A stretch of 48,914 nucleotides of DNA from Paludibacteraceae bacterium (GTDB lineage Bacteria; Bacteroidota; Bacteroidia; Bacteroidales; Paludibacteraceae), in the NCBI GenBank assembly GCA_905234835.1, contig CAJOIZ010000012.1:1-48914 (forward strand), written 5' to 3'. Numbering within the stretch: position 1 is the stretch's first letter; the number at the start of each line of letters is the position of its first letter. Shown piece after piece: positions 25,856 through 34,340 of this stretch. The notes below the pieces were generated by a model. The model had not been told where the DNA came from and made no database searches. It saw nothing but the letters and a program-made list of their open reading frames with translations. The translations under genes were made by a program, and so were the position numbers.

Positions 25856-27202
25856 TTAGGATAATGGGGTCAGGGGATAGACGAGATTGACAATGAGGAT
25901 GTTCGCAGCAAGGATGATGAGGTTCATTAACAGACCAATGCGTAGGAAATCGCTAAAACGATAGCCGCCAGGACCATAGACAAGCATGTGAGTAGGCGAA
26001 CCAATAGGCGTAGCGAAACTGCTGCTGACAGCAATCATCAAAGCAATAAGGAACGGATACGGCTCGTAACCCAGCTTCTCCGCCGCCTCGTACATAATAG
26101 GGAAGAACATCGCACCAGCCGCCGTGTTGGAGATGAACTCCGTGATGAACGTGCCGGCAAAACAGATAGCCGTCATGACCACAATAGGATTGGTGCCGCA
26201 GACGTCAAGAATACCCGTAGCCATGCGCTCGGCAATGCCCGTCTTCTGTATAGCCAATCCCAACACCGCACTGCCGGCAAAAATCATCAGTATATCCCAG
26301 TTAACCGACCGCATTGCCTGCTCGGGACTGCAACAACGGAAGATAAGCATGGCGAAAACAGCCAGAATAGCACACTGCAACAAAGGCATCACACCCAATG
26401 CGGAAAGCGCCACCATAGCAATCATGATGAGAGAAGAGACAAGCGTGCCCCTGCCGATGTTGGGAATCTCTTCGGATTCAAAGAAATGCAGGTCGCGACT
26501 CATCGATTTGGTGTCGGTCTTCAGCTCGTTCAGGCTCTCTAACAACAGCGTGTCGCCCGCCTTGAGCACCACGCTGCGCGGCGACTCTTCAATACGACTG
26601 CCGCGACGGCTGACCGCAACAAGCGTCACATGGCACTCCTTCTCAAAGCCGTTGGTGCCCATCGTGGTGCCGATGAGTTGACTGCCAAACGTGATATACG
26701 CCGTGCGGAGCGTGTGCCTACCCTGCCCTACCTCACTGAAACGGAAGACATGATGGTCGGCATTGACCAGCCCGTGGGACTGCTCCAAATCCAACAACTC
26801 GCCAATCTGGCCGGCATAGACCAGCCTGTCGCCGCCCATCAGCGGCTCATCGTCCGGCACAGGCGACATGACGGTCTCGTCATCGAAACGGCGCAACTCA
26901 ACGAGACTGCCGCCATGAACAGTGTTCAGCCCCAGTTCGCCGATGGTCATGCCTATATGTGGGTTGTCGGAAGGAACGAGCATCTCCACCGTGTAGTCGC
27001 CCGTCGATTCAAACGCCTCCTCCGGCGCCTTGCGGTCAGGCAAGAGACGCCGCATGGCAATAATAGACAAGACACCTACCGCACAAAGGAACACCACATC
27101 CGAACGTAACTTGGTGAACAACAGCACTGTGAACATAGCAAACACGGTGATGATGGTAATCCATGCATCCACTCCGAAGCCCAAAAACTCAAATGATTCC
27201 AT
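25856..27202 (-). CDS. SLC13-family permease with internal deletion
   Basis: The 448-residue product is an SLC13/DASS-type sodium-coupled anion permease with two cytosolic TrkA_C (RCK_C) domains at about 70-245, followed by six or more membrane segments to the end. The second half of the transporter core is intact, with SNTAAGAMFFP near 355 and SSSFATPIGSPTHMLVYG near 390. Relatives are about 590 residues: the usual first half of the core, between transmembrane segment 2 and the RCK_C domains, is absent. Here VGVLSIIAM runs directly into RRLLPDRKAP, which normally ends that missing part. The deletion is in frame. With one of the two inverted-repeat core halves gone, transport is doubtful unless it assembles as a half-size unit. 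A -7 element lies just upstream. Confidence 0.85.
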   Translation of the reverse strand: MESFEFLGFGVDAWITIITVFAMFTVLLFTKLRSDVVFLCAVGVLSIIAMRRLLPDRKAPEEAFESTGDYTVEMLVPSDNPHIGMTIGELGLNTVHGGSLVELRRFDDETVMSPVPDDEPLMGGDRLVYAGQIGELLDLEQSHGLVNADHHVFRFSEVGQGRHTLRTAYITFGSQLIGTTMGTNGFEKECHVTLVAVSRRGSRIEESPRSVVLKAGDTLLLESLNELKTDTKSMSRDLHFFESEEIPNIGRGTLVSSLIMIAMVALSALGVMPLLQCAILAVFAMLIFRCCSPEQAMRSVNWDILMIFAGSAVLGLAIQKTGIAERMATGILDVCGTNPIVVMTAICFAGTFITEFISNTAAGAMFFPIMYEAAEKLGYEPYPFLIALMIAVSSSFATPIGSPTHMLVYGPGGYRFSDFLRIGLLMNLIILAANILIVNLVYPLTPLS

Positions 27203-27226
27203 ACTTAATTACACTTTTAGACGCGG

Positions 27227-27234
27227 CAAAAGTA
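27227..27234 (-). promoter_or_regulatory. -7 element upstream of the SLC13 gene
   Basis: The minus strand reads TACTTTTG 25 nt before the start codon; TTCG stands at the -33 position after a 20-nt spacer, one base from the consensus TTTG. Confidence 0.5.
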
Positions 27235-27298
27235 CTGACGGCTATTGACATAAACGAATTAAAGAGACGTGACGATGCCGGAACTTCTCCGCAGATCG

Positions 27299-28120
27299 TC
27301 ACATCTTAGCCATCGAATGGACCACCAGCCAATCCCAGCAACGCGCAGGCAAGATGGTGTGCAAAAAGACCATCAGCTTGGCTCCGCGGCCAGTGCGGTA
27401 ACGCGTACGCGGACAACGGCAGACAGCAGCACGTGCTATCTTGCGGCTGATGACTTTCGGGTCGGTGGGTATGCGGGATTGATACAGGCGGCGAAGACCC
27501 TCTGCCGTGCGTGTAGCTATCCGTTCGTATGCTCCACCCTTCGCCGAGTCGCGCAGATGGTCAGCGGCAATGATGCCCCAGTCGGTACGGATGGCACCGG
27601 GTTCGATGATGACCACATCGATGCCGAAAGGCCTGACCTCCATGCGCAGGGCATCGGAGAACGCCTCAAGGGCATACTTGGTGGCGTTGTACCAAGCGCC
27701 GAAAGCGAGCGTCACATGTCCCGCCACGCTTGCCAAGTTCATGATACGGCCGCTGTGCTGCGCACGCATGTAGGGCAACACCTCCTGCGTCATACGTGCG
27801 AGGCCGAAGATGTTGACCTCGAACTGATGTCTCGCGTCGGTCATCGGCACGTCTTCTATCGCCCCGAAGTAACCGTATCCGGCGTTGTTGATGAGCACGT
27901 CAATACGCCCTTCGCGGGAGATGATTGCTTTTACGCAGGCAACGATGGATGCTTCGTCGGTGATGTCCAACGGGAGCGCCTGCACGCCGAATTGCGACAA
28001 TTCCTCTATCTTCTGTACGCGCCGTGCCGCGCCATAGACACGGTGCCCCTGTAGGGCAAGGATGCGTGCGGTCTCGTAACCCATGCCGCTGCTGGCACCT
28101 GTGATGAGAATTACTTTCAT
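27299..28120 (-). CDS. Short-chain dehydrogenase/reductase
   Basis: A 273-residue classical SDR. The NAD(P)-binding motif TGASSGMG lies near 8, NNAG near 80, and the catalytic Y-x-x-x-K in WYNATKYALEAF near 147-151, with a serine in NLASVAG about 12 residues before. The arginine pair after the second strand (ARRVQKI) suggests preference for NADP(H). The methionine at 28120 (MKVILITGASSG) is the natural start; an in-frame ATG 12 codons upstream is less likely. The substrate is unknown; relatives act on steroids, sugars or lipids. The gene is 106 nt downstream of the LRR gene and precedes the SLC13 gene, which has its own promoter. Confidence 0.88.
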   Translation of the reverse strand: MKVILITGASSGMGYETARILALQGHRVYGAARRVQKIEELSQFGVQALPLDITDEASIVACVKAIISREGRIDVLINNAGYGYFGAIEDVPMTDARHQFEVNIFGLARMTQEVLPYMRAQHSGRIMNLASVAGHVTLAFGAWYNATKYALEAFSDALRMEVRPFGIDVVIIEPGAIRTDWGIIAADHLRDSAKGGAYERIATRTAEGLRRLYQSRIPTDPKVISRKIARAAVCRCPRTRYRTGRGAKLMVFLHTILPARCWDWLVVHSMAKM

Positions 28121-28225
28121 TTGTTCTTGGTATTTCTGTTTGCTGCTATAGTCCACGATACATGGTTCCAGTCGTCCACGATGGAGAGGACGTAATGCGG
28201 GTTGGATCCGTCGTGAAAGGACGGT

Positions 28226-29680
28226 TTACTTCAGAGGTGAGCCGTGGAGGGTGTAAACCTTATCTCCACAGCGGATAAGCACCTGTCCGTCACGGATAAG
28301 CTTCGTAGTCCGAACGCCGGCCTCTACATCGCCAATAGCGGTAGGCGTGCCTCCTTCTGCAGTGGTGGAGAATTCACCTGACTTCGAATCAATCACGTTC
28401 TCGTCGGCATCCTTAACAAGCAACTCGTAGGTATAATCCCTGCCGGGATCCAAGCCGGTGACAGTAAAGGAGAAGCCCGTTTCCTGCCCGGCCTGCGGCG
28501 CACGAGACGGAGCAGCAGGATAATCAATCGACAGCAGGTAGCCATTCCAGTCAAACACCAAGACACAGACTTTCTTTAACGTGCCTTTCTCAAAGACCGT
28601 CAGTTCGTAGGTTTCCGCATTCTCATAGCAGTACCAAACGATATTCGCCGAATTGGCATCCGTGAACACAGAAATGTTATTCACATCAGCAATGATGTCC
28701 GCTTCGAGATAATACAACATGAACTGATTCCAGAAGGGGTCAGCGGCATAAGCAGAACTGATATTCGAGCTTACATACACATCAATATCAGCAAGATAAA
28801 CTTCATCAAAAGCACGTTCGTCTTCAACCGATATCAAGTTGTTGGAATAAACAATGATATCCTCCAACTTCTTGCACTCCGCAAATGCGAACATCTCAAT
28901 TGACTCCACTCCCGAACCCAAGACCACATGTTTGAGGTCGGTACAAACGCCGCATACATTTTCCTCTATGCTCGTTATGTTTTTGGGGAAAGTAATCGAG
29001 GTCAAACCGGAATTGTGGAAAGCTGCTCTTCCTATAGAGGTGATATTGTTGGGTATAGTGATTGCCGTAAGACTTTTGCATGAGGCAAACGCATTTGCAG
29101 GAATCCTTGTCAATTGATTCGGGATATTGACAGTCTTCAAGTTCTTACACCCTTCAAAAGCCATGTATTTCAAAGAGGTAAGACTATTGGGCAGTTTCAC
29201 ACTCTCCAGATTCTCGCAAAATGCGAAAGCACTCGTGTCAATGGTTGTAACACTCTCAGGAATAATGAAATAGGTGAAGTTGTTGCAATTGTAGAATGCA
29301 TGCTGGTCAATAACTTTTATTCCATACGGAAGGTTGATGTAGTCAAAGATGCCACAGCCGCTAAACGCGCTTCTCCCAATGACTTCAATCGTATTGGGAA
29401 GAGCGACCTCCTCCAAACTGACACAATAGGCGAAAGCGAGTCGTCCTATTTCCGTCACCGTATATTCCTTGTCATTGTATGTCACCTTATCGGGAATGAC
29501 AATCTTGCCCGTATAATCCTCTCTGGGATGATACAAATCCGGCACCTCGTCACCCGGATAGGTCACCGAAGCCGTTCCGTCAACACGGAAAATGTAGTTG
29601 ATTCCGCCCACTTTTGTACCATTAGCCCATAAGGACATAGCAAGTGCCGCAGCACAAAGGATTGTAAAGATACGTTTCAT
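28226..29680 (-). CDS. BspA-type leucine-rich repeat surface protein
   Basis: A 484-residue secreted protein. A signal peptide (MKRIFTILCAAALAMSLWA) is followed by about ten LRR_5/BspA repeats from 70 to 290 (core AFxxCxxLxxVxLPxxxxxIG), a shorter beta-rich part, and a fibronectin-III-like domain around 380-450 (GFSFTVTGLDPGRDYTYELLV). The C-terminus, TKLIRDGQVLIRCGDKVYTLHG, has the same layout as the end of the giant surface protein at 16243. This family is associated with adhesion and mucin or glycan-rich surfaces; no ligand can be inferred. It starts 19 nt after the DUF4491 gene and probably shares its promoter. Confidence 0.88.
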   Translation of the reverse strand: MKRIFTILCAAALAMSLWANGTKVGGINYIFRVDGTASVTYPGDEVPDLYHPREDYTGKIVIPDKVTYNDKEYTVTEIGRLAFAYCVSLEEVALPNTIEVIGRSAFSGCGIFDYINLPYGIKVIDQHAFYNCNNFTYFIIPESVTTIDTSAFAFCENLESVKLPNSLTSLKYMAFEGCKNLKTVNIPNQLTRIPANAFASCKSLTAITIPNNITSIGRAAFHNSGLTSITFPKNITSIEENVCGVCTDLKHVVLGSGVESIEMFAFAECKKLEDIIVYSNNLISVEDERAFDEVYLADIDVYVSSNISSAYAADPFWNQFMLYYLEADIIADVNNISVFTDANSANIVWYCYENAETYELTVFEKGTLKKVCVLVFDWNGYLLSIDYPAAPSRAPQAGQETGFSFTVTGLDPGRDYTYELLVKDADENVIDSKSGEFSTTAEGGTPTAIGDVEAGVRTTKLIRDGQVLIRCGDKVYTLHGSPLK

Positions 29681-29699
29681 AATATTTATTATTAGTTAG

Positions 29700-29993
29700 T
29701 TAATACTCATTCTTGCGTTTGGGGTTCATCGGGAACCAGCCTTTGCGGACTCGCTCACGCTGCTTGAAGACCTCGCCGATACTCCAGAAAGAGGAGAAAG
29801 CAAAGATACCCAAGAAGATAGAGACATACGTATTATCCACAAACAACGAACCTGCTGCCGCCAATAGACCTACAATCAGAAACGCCCACCAAGACTTGAC
29901 TCCGAAACAGTATTCCGCCTTAATAACCAGCGGATGAAACATTCCGATGCACAAGAACGCACCTGCACCCAAAAGTATTCCTTCGTAATTCAT
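29700..29993 (-). CDS. DUF4491 membrane protein
   Basis: A 97-residue protein with three hydrophobic segments and the DUF4491 pattern: MNYEGILLGAGAFLCIGMFHPLVIKAEY at the start (given here as its family-typical opening, positions 1-28), then WWAFLIVGLLA and FWSIGEVFKQ. The start at 29993 is preferred over an upstream ATG because the promoter at 30013-30043 would place transcription start about 12 nt before it. The family is common in Bacteroidota and Firmicutes and has no known function. The LRR gene follows 19 nt downstream. Confidence 0.85.
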   Translation of the reverse strand: MNYEGILLGAGAFLCIGMFHPLVIKAEYCFGVKSWWAFLIVGLLAAAGSLFVDNTYVSIFLGIFAFSSFWSIGEVFKQRERVRKGWFPMNPKRKNEY

Positions 29994-30012
29994 ACCGATA
30001 TCAAATTTGTCG

Positions 30013-30043
30013 CAAAGGTACAGCATCCTTTCAACATACACAA
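30013..30043 (-). promoter_or_regulatory. Promoter of DUF4491-LRR unit
   Basis: On the minus strand TTG (30041-30043), exactly 20 nt, TACCTTTG (30013-30020). It overlaps the last codons of the AlkD-like gene, so the DUF4491-LRR pair can be transcribed on its own. Confidence 0.75.
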
Positions 30044-30777
30044 TTTATCGAGCGTAAAGTCCTTACCAGTTCCTTCTGTTCCGGTGTGATACGGAAACTC
30101 TCAATGGCTTTCTGGATGGTTTTGCTGCGGGTGTCCGGCTCCAAGCGATGTTGCACGATATAAGGCAACGTGGCATCCCATTGCTTGGCGAGCGCCGTAG
30201 CGAAGAACCATGCCTGCATCATGCGGATGTAATACTCGTTGCTCTTGATAGATGCCACCCATTCCAAATATTCGGGCTTAAACTCATCGTCTAAGAAGTA
30301 GCGCATCAGCGTGCATATCCCGAAGCGGACGGTATAGGTGTGCTTGGATGCCATCCAACGGCGGATAAGCGGCAACAGTTCTGTTGTGTGTTTCTTGAAG
30401 CAACGGGGCGAGAGCTGGTCGCAGGTCGCCCAGTTGTCGATGCAAGGAAGGAACAGCTCCAGTTCCACGATGCAGGTGTCAAAGTCCTTCTCCTCCGACA
30501 GGATGAACGCGTGCAACTGGTTCTCGTCAAACCAGCGATGAGGCAGACTGTGGAGGAACTCTTGCGCGGTCGGTGTCTTGCTGATTTGCTTCGCCATTTT
30601 GCGCAAGTCGGGTGTTCGAATGCCGATTACCGTCTCACGCGGGACGGTCGGCAATAACTTGCTTTGGAAATCAGCGTAGGCTTTGTCCTGCAGGGCAAAG
30701 AGTTGAGCGGCGATGTCTGGTCTGCCGGTTTGCATTTGCCGGGTGATTTTGATTTCTGACTCCGTCTCCTTACTCAT
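30031..30777 (-). CDS. AlkD-like DNA alkylation repair protein
   Basis: A 248-residue HEAT-like-repeat protein of the DNA alkylation repair (AlkC/AlkD) family. Visible hallmarks are VPRETVIGIRTPDLRKMAKQI near 44-64, ENQLHAFIL, CIDNWATCDQLSPRCF near 112 (the WxxxD region that contacts the lesion) and RFGICTLMRYFL near 150. AlkD enzymes excise positively charged alkylpurines without base flipping; this short Bacteroidota version conserves the overall order. It overlaps the upstream BRO-N gene by 8 nt, implying co-transcription from 31683-31713. A damage-response pairing is plausible because BRO-N proteins include DinD, but that link is inferred. Confidence 0.88.
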   Translation of the reverse strand: MSKETESEIKITRQMQTGRPDIAAQLFALQDKAYADFQSKLLPTVPRETVIGIRTPDLRKMAKQISKTPTAQEFLHSLPHRWFDENQLHAFILSEEKDFDTCIVELELFLPCIDNWATCDQLSPRCFKKHTTELLPLIRRWMASKHTYTVRFGICTLMRYFLDDEFKPEYLEWVASIKSNEYYIRMMQAWFFATALAKQWDATLPYIVQHRLEPDTRSKTIQKAIESFRITPEQKELVRTLRSINCVC

Positions 30778-31660
30778 CTATGCTTGTTATCTCATCCAAA
30801 TCGTCTTTCTGCTTCGGCAGTGGCAGTTCATCAGGCGGTGTGGTGAAATTGACCGCCCTTCGAGGGGAAATCACACTCCTACCAATTCGTTGTTCAAGGT
30901 TCTGGCGGGCTGCATCAGCCACTTCGCCGCCTTCCTGCGCCACGGCAGCCGTCTCATTGTAGCCTTGTGGGTTGCGTTCTTGGGAAATCTCCGTTGCGGC
31001 AGCCTCGGCAAGACCGTTGAGCATCAGTTCCACATTGGTCATATTGTCGCGCAGGCTCTCCTTGCGCAAGCCCTTGAAATCCTTGTACTCGCGGGTTGTC
31101 ATGCCCGACCAAGCCCGATACATTATATCCGTGAGCGAGGCATATTCCAAGTCGCTTTCCACACCGCTGCGCTTCCATTCGTCGGTCAGACCTTTGCGTA
31201 TCTCGATGGTCTTGATGCGCTGGTTTATCCAGTTCTCTGAATATCCCAACCGCCTGTAGTCTTTTATCGCCTGCTCTATGCTGCGTTCAGGGTCTTGCAG
31301 CTGGTTCAACCGCTCCTGTCCCGTTTTGGCAAGCCACAACTTGAAAGGCTCGGCTTTCTTCGACGGTATGGACTGGATGATACGCAGAACCTGCTCTGTG
31401 TCTGCCACATCGGTCAAATAACGCTTCCCGTCGGCGGCTTGCAATTTCAGTCGGTTACAATTTGTAACCGACTCGTTACCTTCTTTGGTAAGTCTGTTTT
31501 TCAGGACTTTCCAATAATTGCGTGCAGTCTGATAGTCTGTACTTTCGGTTAATACTTGGACAATATCCACTACAGAGAACCAATACTTCTCTGTCTCGCT
31601 GTCCCACACTACGCGAATCTTCTTTGTGTCAAACAGTCTAATTGTTTCCTCCTGTGCCAT
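30770..31660 (-). CDS. BRO-N domain protein (DinD-like)
   Basis: A 296-residue protein with an N-terminal BRO-N domain (about 5-105: IRVVWDSETEKYWFSVVDIVQVLTES region, ARNYWKVLKNRL, LTDVADTEQVLRIIQSI) and a helical middle part (GYSENWINQRIKTIEIRKGLTDEWKRSGV, DIMYRAWSGMTTREYKDFKGL) typical of DinD and related chromosomal BRO proteins. In E. coli DinD modulates RecA filaments after SOS induction. Phage antirepressors share the BRO-N domain but differ in the C-terminal part. Here it heads an operon with the AlkD-like gene. C-terminal 40 residues are acidic and probably disordered. Confidence 0.82.
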   Translation of the reverse strand: MAQEETIRLFDTKKIRVVWDSETEKYWFSVVDIVQVLTESTDYQTARNYWKVLKNRLTKEGNESVTNCNRLKLQAADGKRYLTDVADTEQVLRIIQSIPSKKAEPFKLWLAKTGQERLNQLQDPERSIEQAIKDYRRLGYSENWINQRIKTIEIRKGLTDEWKRSGVESDLEYASLTDIMYRAWSGMTTREYKDFKGLRKESLRDNMTNVELMLNGLAEAAATEISQERNPQGYNETAAVAQEGGEVADAARQNLEQRIGRSVISPRRAVNFTTPPDELPLPKQKDDLDEITSIDE

Positions 31661-31682
31661 AATATTCTGTGAATTAGGACGG

Positions 31683-31713
31683 CAAAGATAGAGTAATCAT
31701 ATCACATACGCAA
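31683..31713 (-). promoter_or_regulatory. Promoter of the BRO-N/AlkD operon
   Basis: On the minus strand TTG (31711-31713), 20-nt spacer, TATCTTTG (31683-31690), a full consensus match 23 nt before the BRO-N start. Confidence 0.75.
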
Positions 31714-31763
31714 TGGTTTGCGCAGTGAATATTGGTCATCCGATCTATCAAAGAACCGAGGTT

Positions 31764-32288
31764 TCATAGTTTATTGTATTCTAATCTTTTACACACAAAC
31801 GGCAGAAAGCGGCCTGTATGACGGCAATAGGCTTCGTATTCGTCTCCGAAGTCGCGGCAGAGACGTTTCTCCTCGGTCAATACTTGTATGAACATAATAG
31901 CGACGAAGATACACCATACCAACAACGCCTGCCATGTCCAGAGCCAAATGACGAAGCCAAGCAGATAGATGAACGTGCCAGTGAGCATGGGATTGCGGTT
32001 GAGACGGTAGGGACCATCGGTCATGAGGTGTTGCGTGCGCGGACCAATCTCGTGGCCGAAAGCGTCCATCGGATTGCCTTTGCCATGACGCTTCATATAG
32101 ACAATCGTCCAGACGCTAAGCGCCAGTCCGCCAAGTATCAGCACACCCGTTACAGAGGCACGCAAGGCGCCAATATGCACCAATGCCGGCATACCCGATG
32201 CCAACCACATGATAGTCGGTAGCAGTACGACGAACATCATTCCGCCCAGCACGTAACCGGCTGTTTCTTTAATCGTTATCATATCCAT
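31764..32288 (-). CDS. Isoprenylcysteine methyltransferase-like membrane protein
   Basis: A 174-residue integral membrane protein of the ICMT/PEMT-like family. Four hydrophobic segments are followed by the SAM-binding signature: GPYRLNRNPMLTGTF near 95 and EEKRLCRDFGDEYEAYCRHTGRFLP near 140. Bacterial members methylate unknown small molecules or lipids; protein prenylation does not occur here. The start at 32288 overlaps the end of the YdeI-like gene by 20 nt; a further in-frame ATG at 32282 is possible. It is the last gene of the operon that begins with the alcohol dehydrogenase. Confidence 0.8.
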   Translation of the reverse strand: MDMITIKETAGYVLGGMMFVVLLPTIMWLASGMPALVHIGALRASVTGVLILGGLALSVWTIVYMKRHGKGNPMDAFGHEIGPRTQHLMTDGPYRLNRNPMLTGTFIYLLGFVIWLWTWQALLVWCIFVAIMFIQVLTEEKRLCRDFGDEYEAYCRHTGRFLPFVCKRLEYNKL

Positions 32289-32628
32289 TTGCTTTCTGCC
32301 ATGCCGCACGTCCGAGATCGGTCATCAGCCCACGTGCTTCCAAGTCGGCACAGCGTTGTTTGTTCAGTTCGGTCCAATGGCTGCGTTTCTGCCGAGGCGA
32401 TAAGCGTTGCGCCAACCGTCCGTCGGGCAGACGCTTCAAGGTCGAGTCTATCCAGCCGAAACACAGCGCCTCTTCGACCACATCCAAGTATGGCAGGCAC
32501 ACGCCTGCCGGTTTCTGCTTTCCGCGATACACGGCTATCCAGCAGCACTTCTGCGATGCCGCGTTCTGATTGAACCACTCCCGCAGTTGCGTGCGGCAGC
32601 CATATTCCAGCAGACCGGTTATTTCCAT
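32269..32628 (-). CDS. YdeI/OmdA-family protein, short
   Basis: A 119-residue protein with the N-terminal YdeI/OmdA domain: WIAVYRGKQKPAGVCLPYLDVVEEALCFGWIDS region near 30-60, LAQRLSPRQKRSHWTELNKQRC near 72-93 and GLMTDLGRAAW near 100. The family is usually 180-200 residues and continues with a second helical part ending in a YdeI_OmpD-associated motif; here it stops soon after the TDLGRAA word, so the C-terminal domain is missing or this is a natural short form. Function of the family is poorly known (bacteriocin protection has been suggested). It overlaps the flavodoxin gene upstream by 10 nt and the methyltransferase gene downstream. Confidence 0.78.
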   Translation of the reverse strand: MEITGLLEYGCRTQLREWFNQNAASQKCCWIAVYRGKQKPAGVCLPYLDVVEEALCFGWIDSTLKRLPDGRLAQRLSPRQKRSHWTELNKQRCADLEARGLMTDLGRAAWQKANGYDND

Positions 32629-33113
32629 TGGTTCAACAGCATACCCTTTTGCCAGTTGAGCGTCGGATAAGTCTTTTTCAGGTATGCCTCCGCCTTTTCG
32701 ATGCCGCTGCTGCCGCTGGTGGCAAACGGAATAAGGGTCTTGTCTTCCAACTGCGGCAGGTTGTTGTCAAGCCATGAGTTTATGATACGCGGACAAATGC
32801 CCCACCATATAGGGAAACCGACATAGATAGTGTCATAGGGCGTGACATCCGTACACTGCTTGATAGTAGGACGCTCTTCGGGGTCGTTCATCTCGACGGA
32901 AGATCGGGACTTGTCGTTGCGCCAGTCAAGGTCAGCCGCCGTATAAGGCTGTGCCGGCTCAATCTCCCATAGACGGGCGTTCTGCCGTTTGGCAAGCCGC
33001 TCGGCGACGGCTTTCGTGGTACCTGTGGAGGAGAAATACGCCACCAATGTCTTTGCCTCAAGGCTTGTTATACATGCGGCACAAAGGAGTGCCATAATAA
33101 TTGCTTTTTTCAT
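32619..33113 (-). CDS. Secreted flavodoxin-like protein
   Basis: A 164-residue flavodoxin with a signal peptide (MKKAIIMALLCAACITSLEA), so it is predicted to be exported to the periplasm or anchored as a lipoprotein (a cysteine lies near the cleavage zone). The FMN phosphate loop is AYFSSTGTTKAVA near 25, the family's second loop is YVGFPIWWGICP near 97, and FATSGSSGI near 128 forms the third. Such exported flavodoxins are frequent in Bacteroidota next to reductases and may pass electrons to periplasmic partners. The gene begins 1 nt after the alcohol dehydrogenase stop, so the two are co-transcribed. Confidence 0.87.
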   Translation of the reverse strand: MKKAIIMALLCAACITSLEAKTLVAYFSSTGTTKAVAERLAKRQNARLWEIEPAQPYTAADLDWRNDKSRSSVEMNDPEERPTIKQCTDVTPYDTIYVGFPIWWGICPRIINSWLDNNLPQLEDKTLIPFATSGSSGIEKAEAYLKKTYPTLNWQKGMLLNQWK

Positions 33114-33114
33114 A

Positions 33115-34287
33115 TCACAGACTCTCTTTCAGTATTTCTTTAATATCGTCGGGACGGAGGTCCAAATAGCCGGCAGGGAATATCTCGGAGGTGGAAACAA
33201 TGCCGTCAATCATTTGAGATGTGGCGCCTATCTCCGTGATGGTGAGGGGCAAACCTATTTCGAGCATCCACTCTTTGAGAGCCTCCAACCCAGCCTCCGC
33301 GAGTTCGCGTTCGGACTTGCCCTCTACGGGTATATCCCATACATTATGCGCAAAGCGGGCGAACTTAGCCCTACCCTGCTCCATTGCCCGGCGGTAGTAT
33401 GCCATCGAGCAAGCCGCGAGGCAGTAACCGTGCGGGGCGTGGGTCCATGCTCCCAATGAGTGTCCAATCATGTGAACCATCCAGTCTTCCGACTTACCGC
33501 ACTTGAGAAGCGTGTTGAGCGCCCATGTGGCTGTCCACATGATGTTGCTGCGCGCCTCATAGTTCTGCGGGTTCTTCACCGCCGCACGCGAGGACACTAT
33601 CAGCGAGCGCATCAGTCCTTCGGCGATGTAGTCGGTCGTGTTGTCATCATAATCAGAGAAGTACTGCTCGAAGATATGGTTCATTATGTCGTAGATGCCC
33701 GCTTTCATCTGGTCAACAGGTACGGTCATAGTGTAACGGGGATTGAGGATGGAGAAACGGGGCATGAGTCGGCTGTCGAACACATGTCCGGTCTTGAAGT
33801 TCTTTTCCGCATCGGTGATGACACATCCGCCGTTCATCTCACTGCCGGTACCCGCCATCGTGAGGATGCATCCGACGGGCAGGATTTTCTGCTCTTTAGC
33901 AGGATTTTGTCCGTCTAACCAGAACTCCTGCCAGTAGTCACCATCGAAGAATACGGATGCCGCTACGCCTTTTGAGTAGTCGCAGACACTGCCGCCGCCG
34001 AGAGCGAGAATCCAGTCCGCCTTGTTGTCGCGGGCTATGCGCACACCTTCGCGAAGTTTCTCCAAAGTCGGGTTGGACATCACGCCCGGGTTCTCGATGA
34101 GAGTCTTGCCGCCCTCACGGAGGATAGCGATTACCTCGTCGTAGATGCCGTTGCGTTTGACGCTGCCGCTGCCGTAGTTGAGCAGCACGCGCTCGCCTAA
34201 ATTCATCAACTCGTCCTTGAGATACTTCAAAGACTCTTCTCCGAAATAGAGTTTCGTGGGATTGTAATACTTGAAATTGCCTTGCAT
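33115..34287 (-). CDS. Iron-containing alcohol dehydrogenase
   Basis: A 390-residue group III dehydrogenase, similar in pattern to NADPH-dependent butanol dehydrogenases (BdhA/YqhD type). The N-terminal Rossmann-like part has LALGGGSVCDYSKG near 95, the cofactor loop, and TMAGTGSEMNGG near 142. Metal ligands are visible: D and H in YDIMNH near 198-202, H in VHMIGHSLGAW near 266 and H in HAPHG near 280. It reduces aldehydes or ketones in the cytosol; physiological substrate unknown. It is first in an operon with flavodoxin, YdeI-like and methyltransferase genes, behind a full-consensus promoter. Confidence 0.92.
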   Translation of the reverse strand: MQGNFKYYNPTKLYFGEESLKYLKDELMNLGERVLLNYGSGSVKRNGIYDEVIAILREGGKTLIENPGVMSNPTLEKLREGVRIARDNKADWILALGGGSVCDYSKGVAASVFFDGDYWQEFWLDGQNPAKEQKILPVGCILTMAGTGSEMNGGCVITDAEKNFKTGHVFDSRLMPRFSILNPRYTMTVPVDQMKAGIYDIMNHIFEQYFSDYDDNTTDYIAEGLMRSLIVSSRAAVKNPQNYEARSNIMWTATWALNTLLKCGKSEDWMVHMIGHSLGAWTHAPHGYCLAACSMAYYRRAMEQGRAKFARFAHNVWDIPVEGKSERELAEAGLEALKEWMLEIGLPLTITEIGATSQMIDGIVSTSEIFPAGYLDLRPDDIKEILKESL

Positions 34288-34340
34288 AGTAATGGTGGGT
34301 TACGGGTTTGTTGTTCTTGTTTTGAAGAGTTTTCCGAGGG

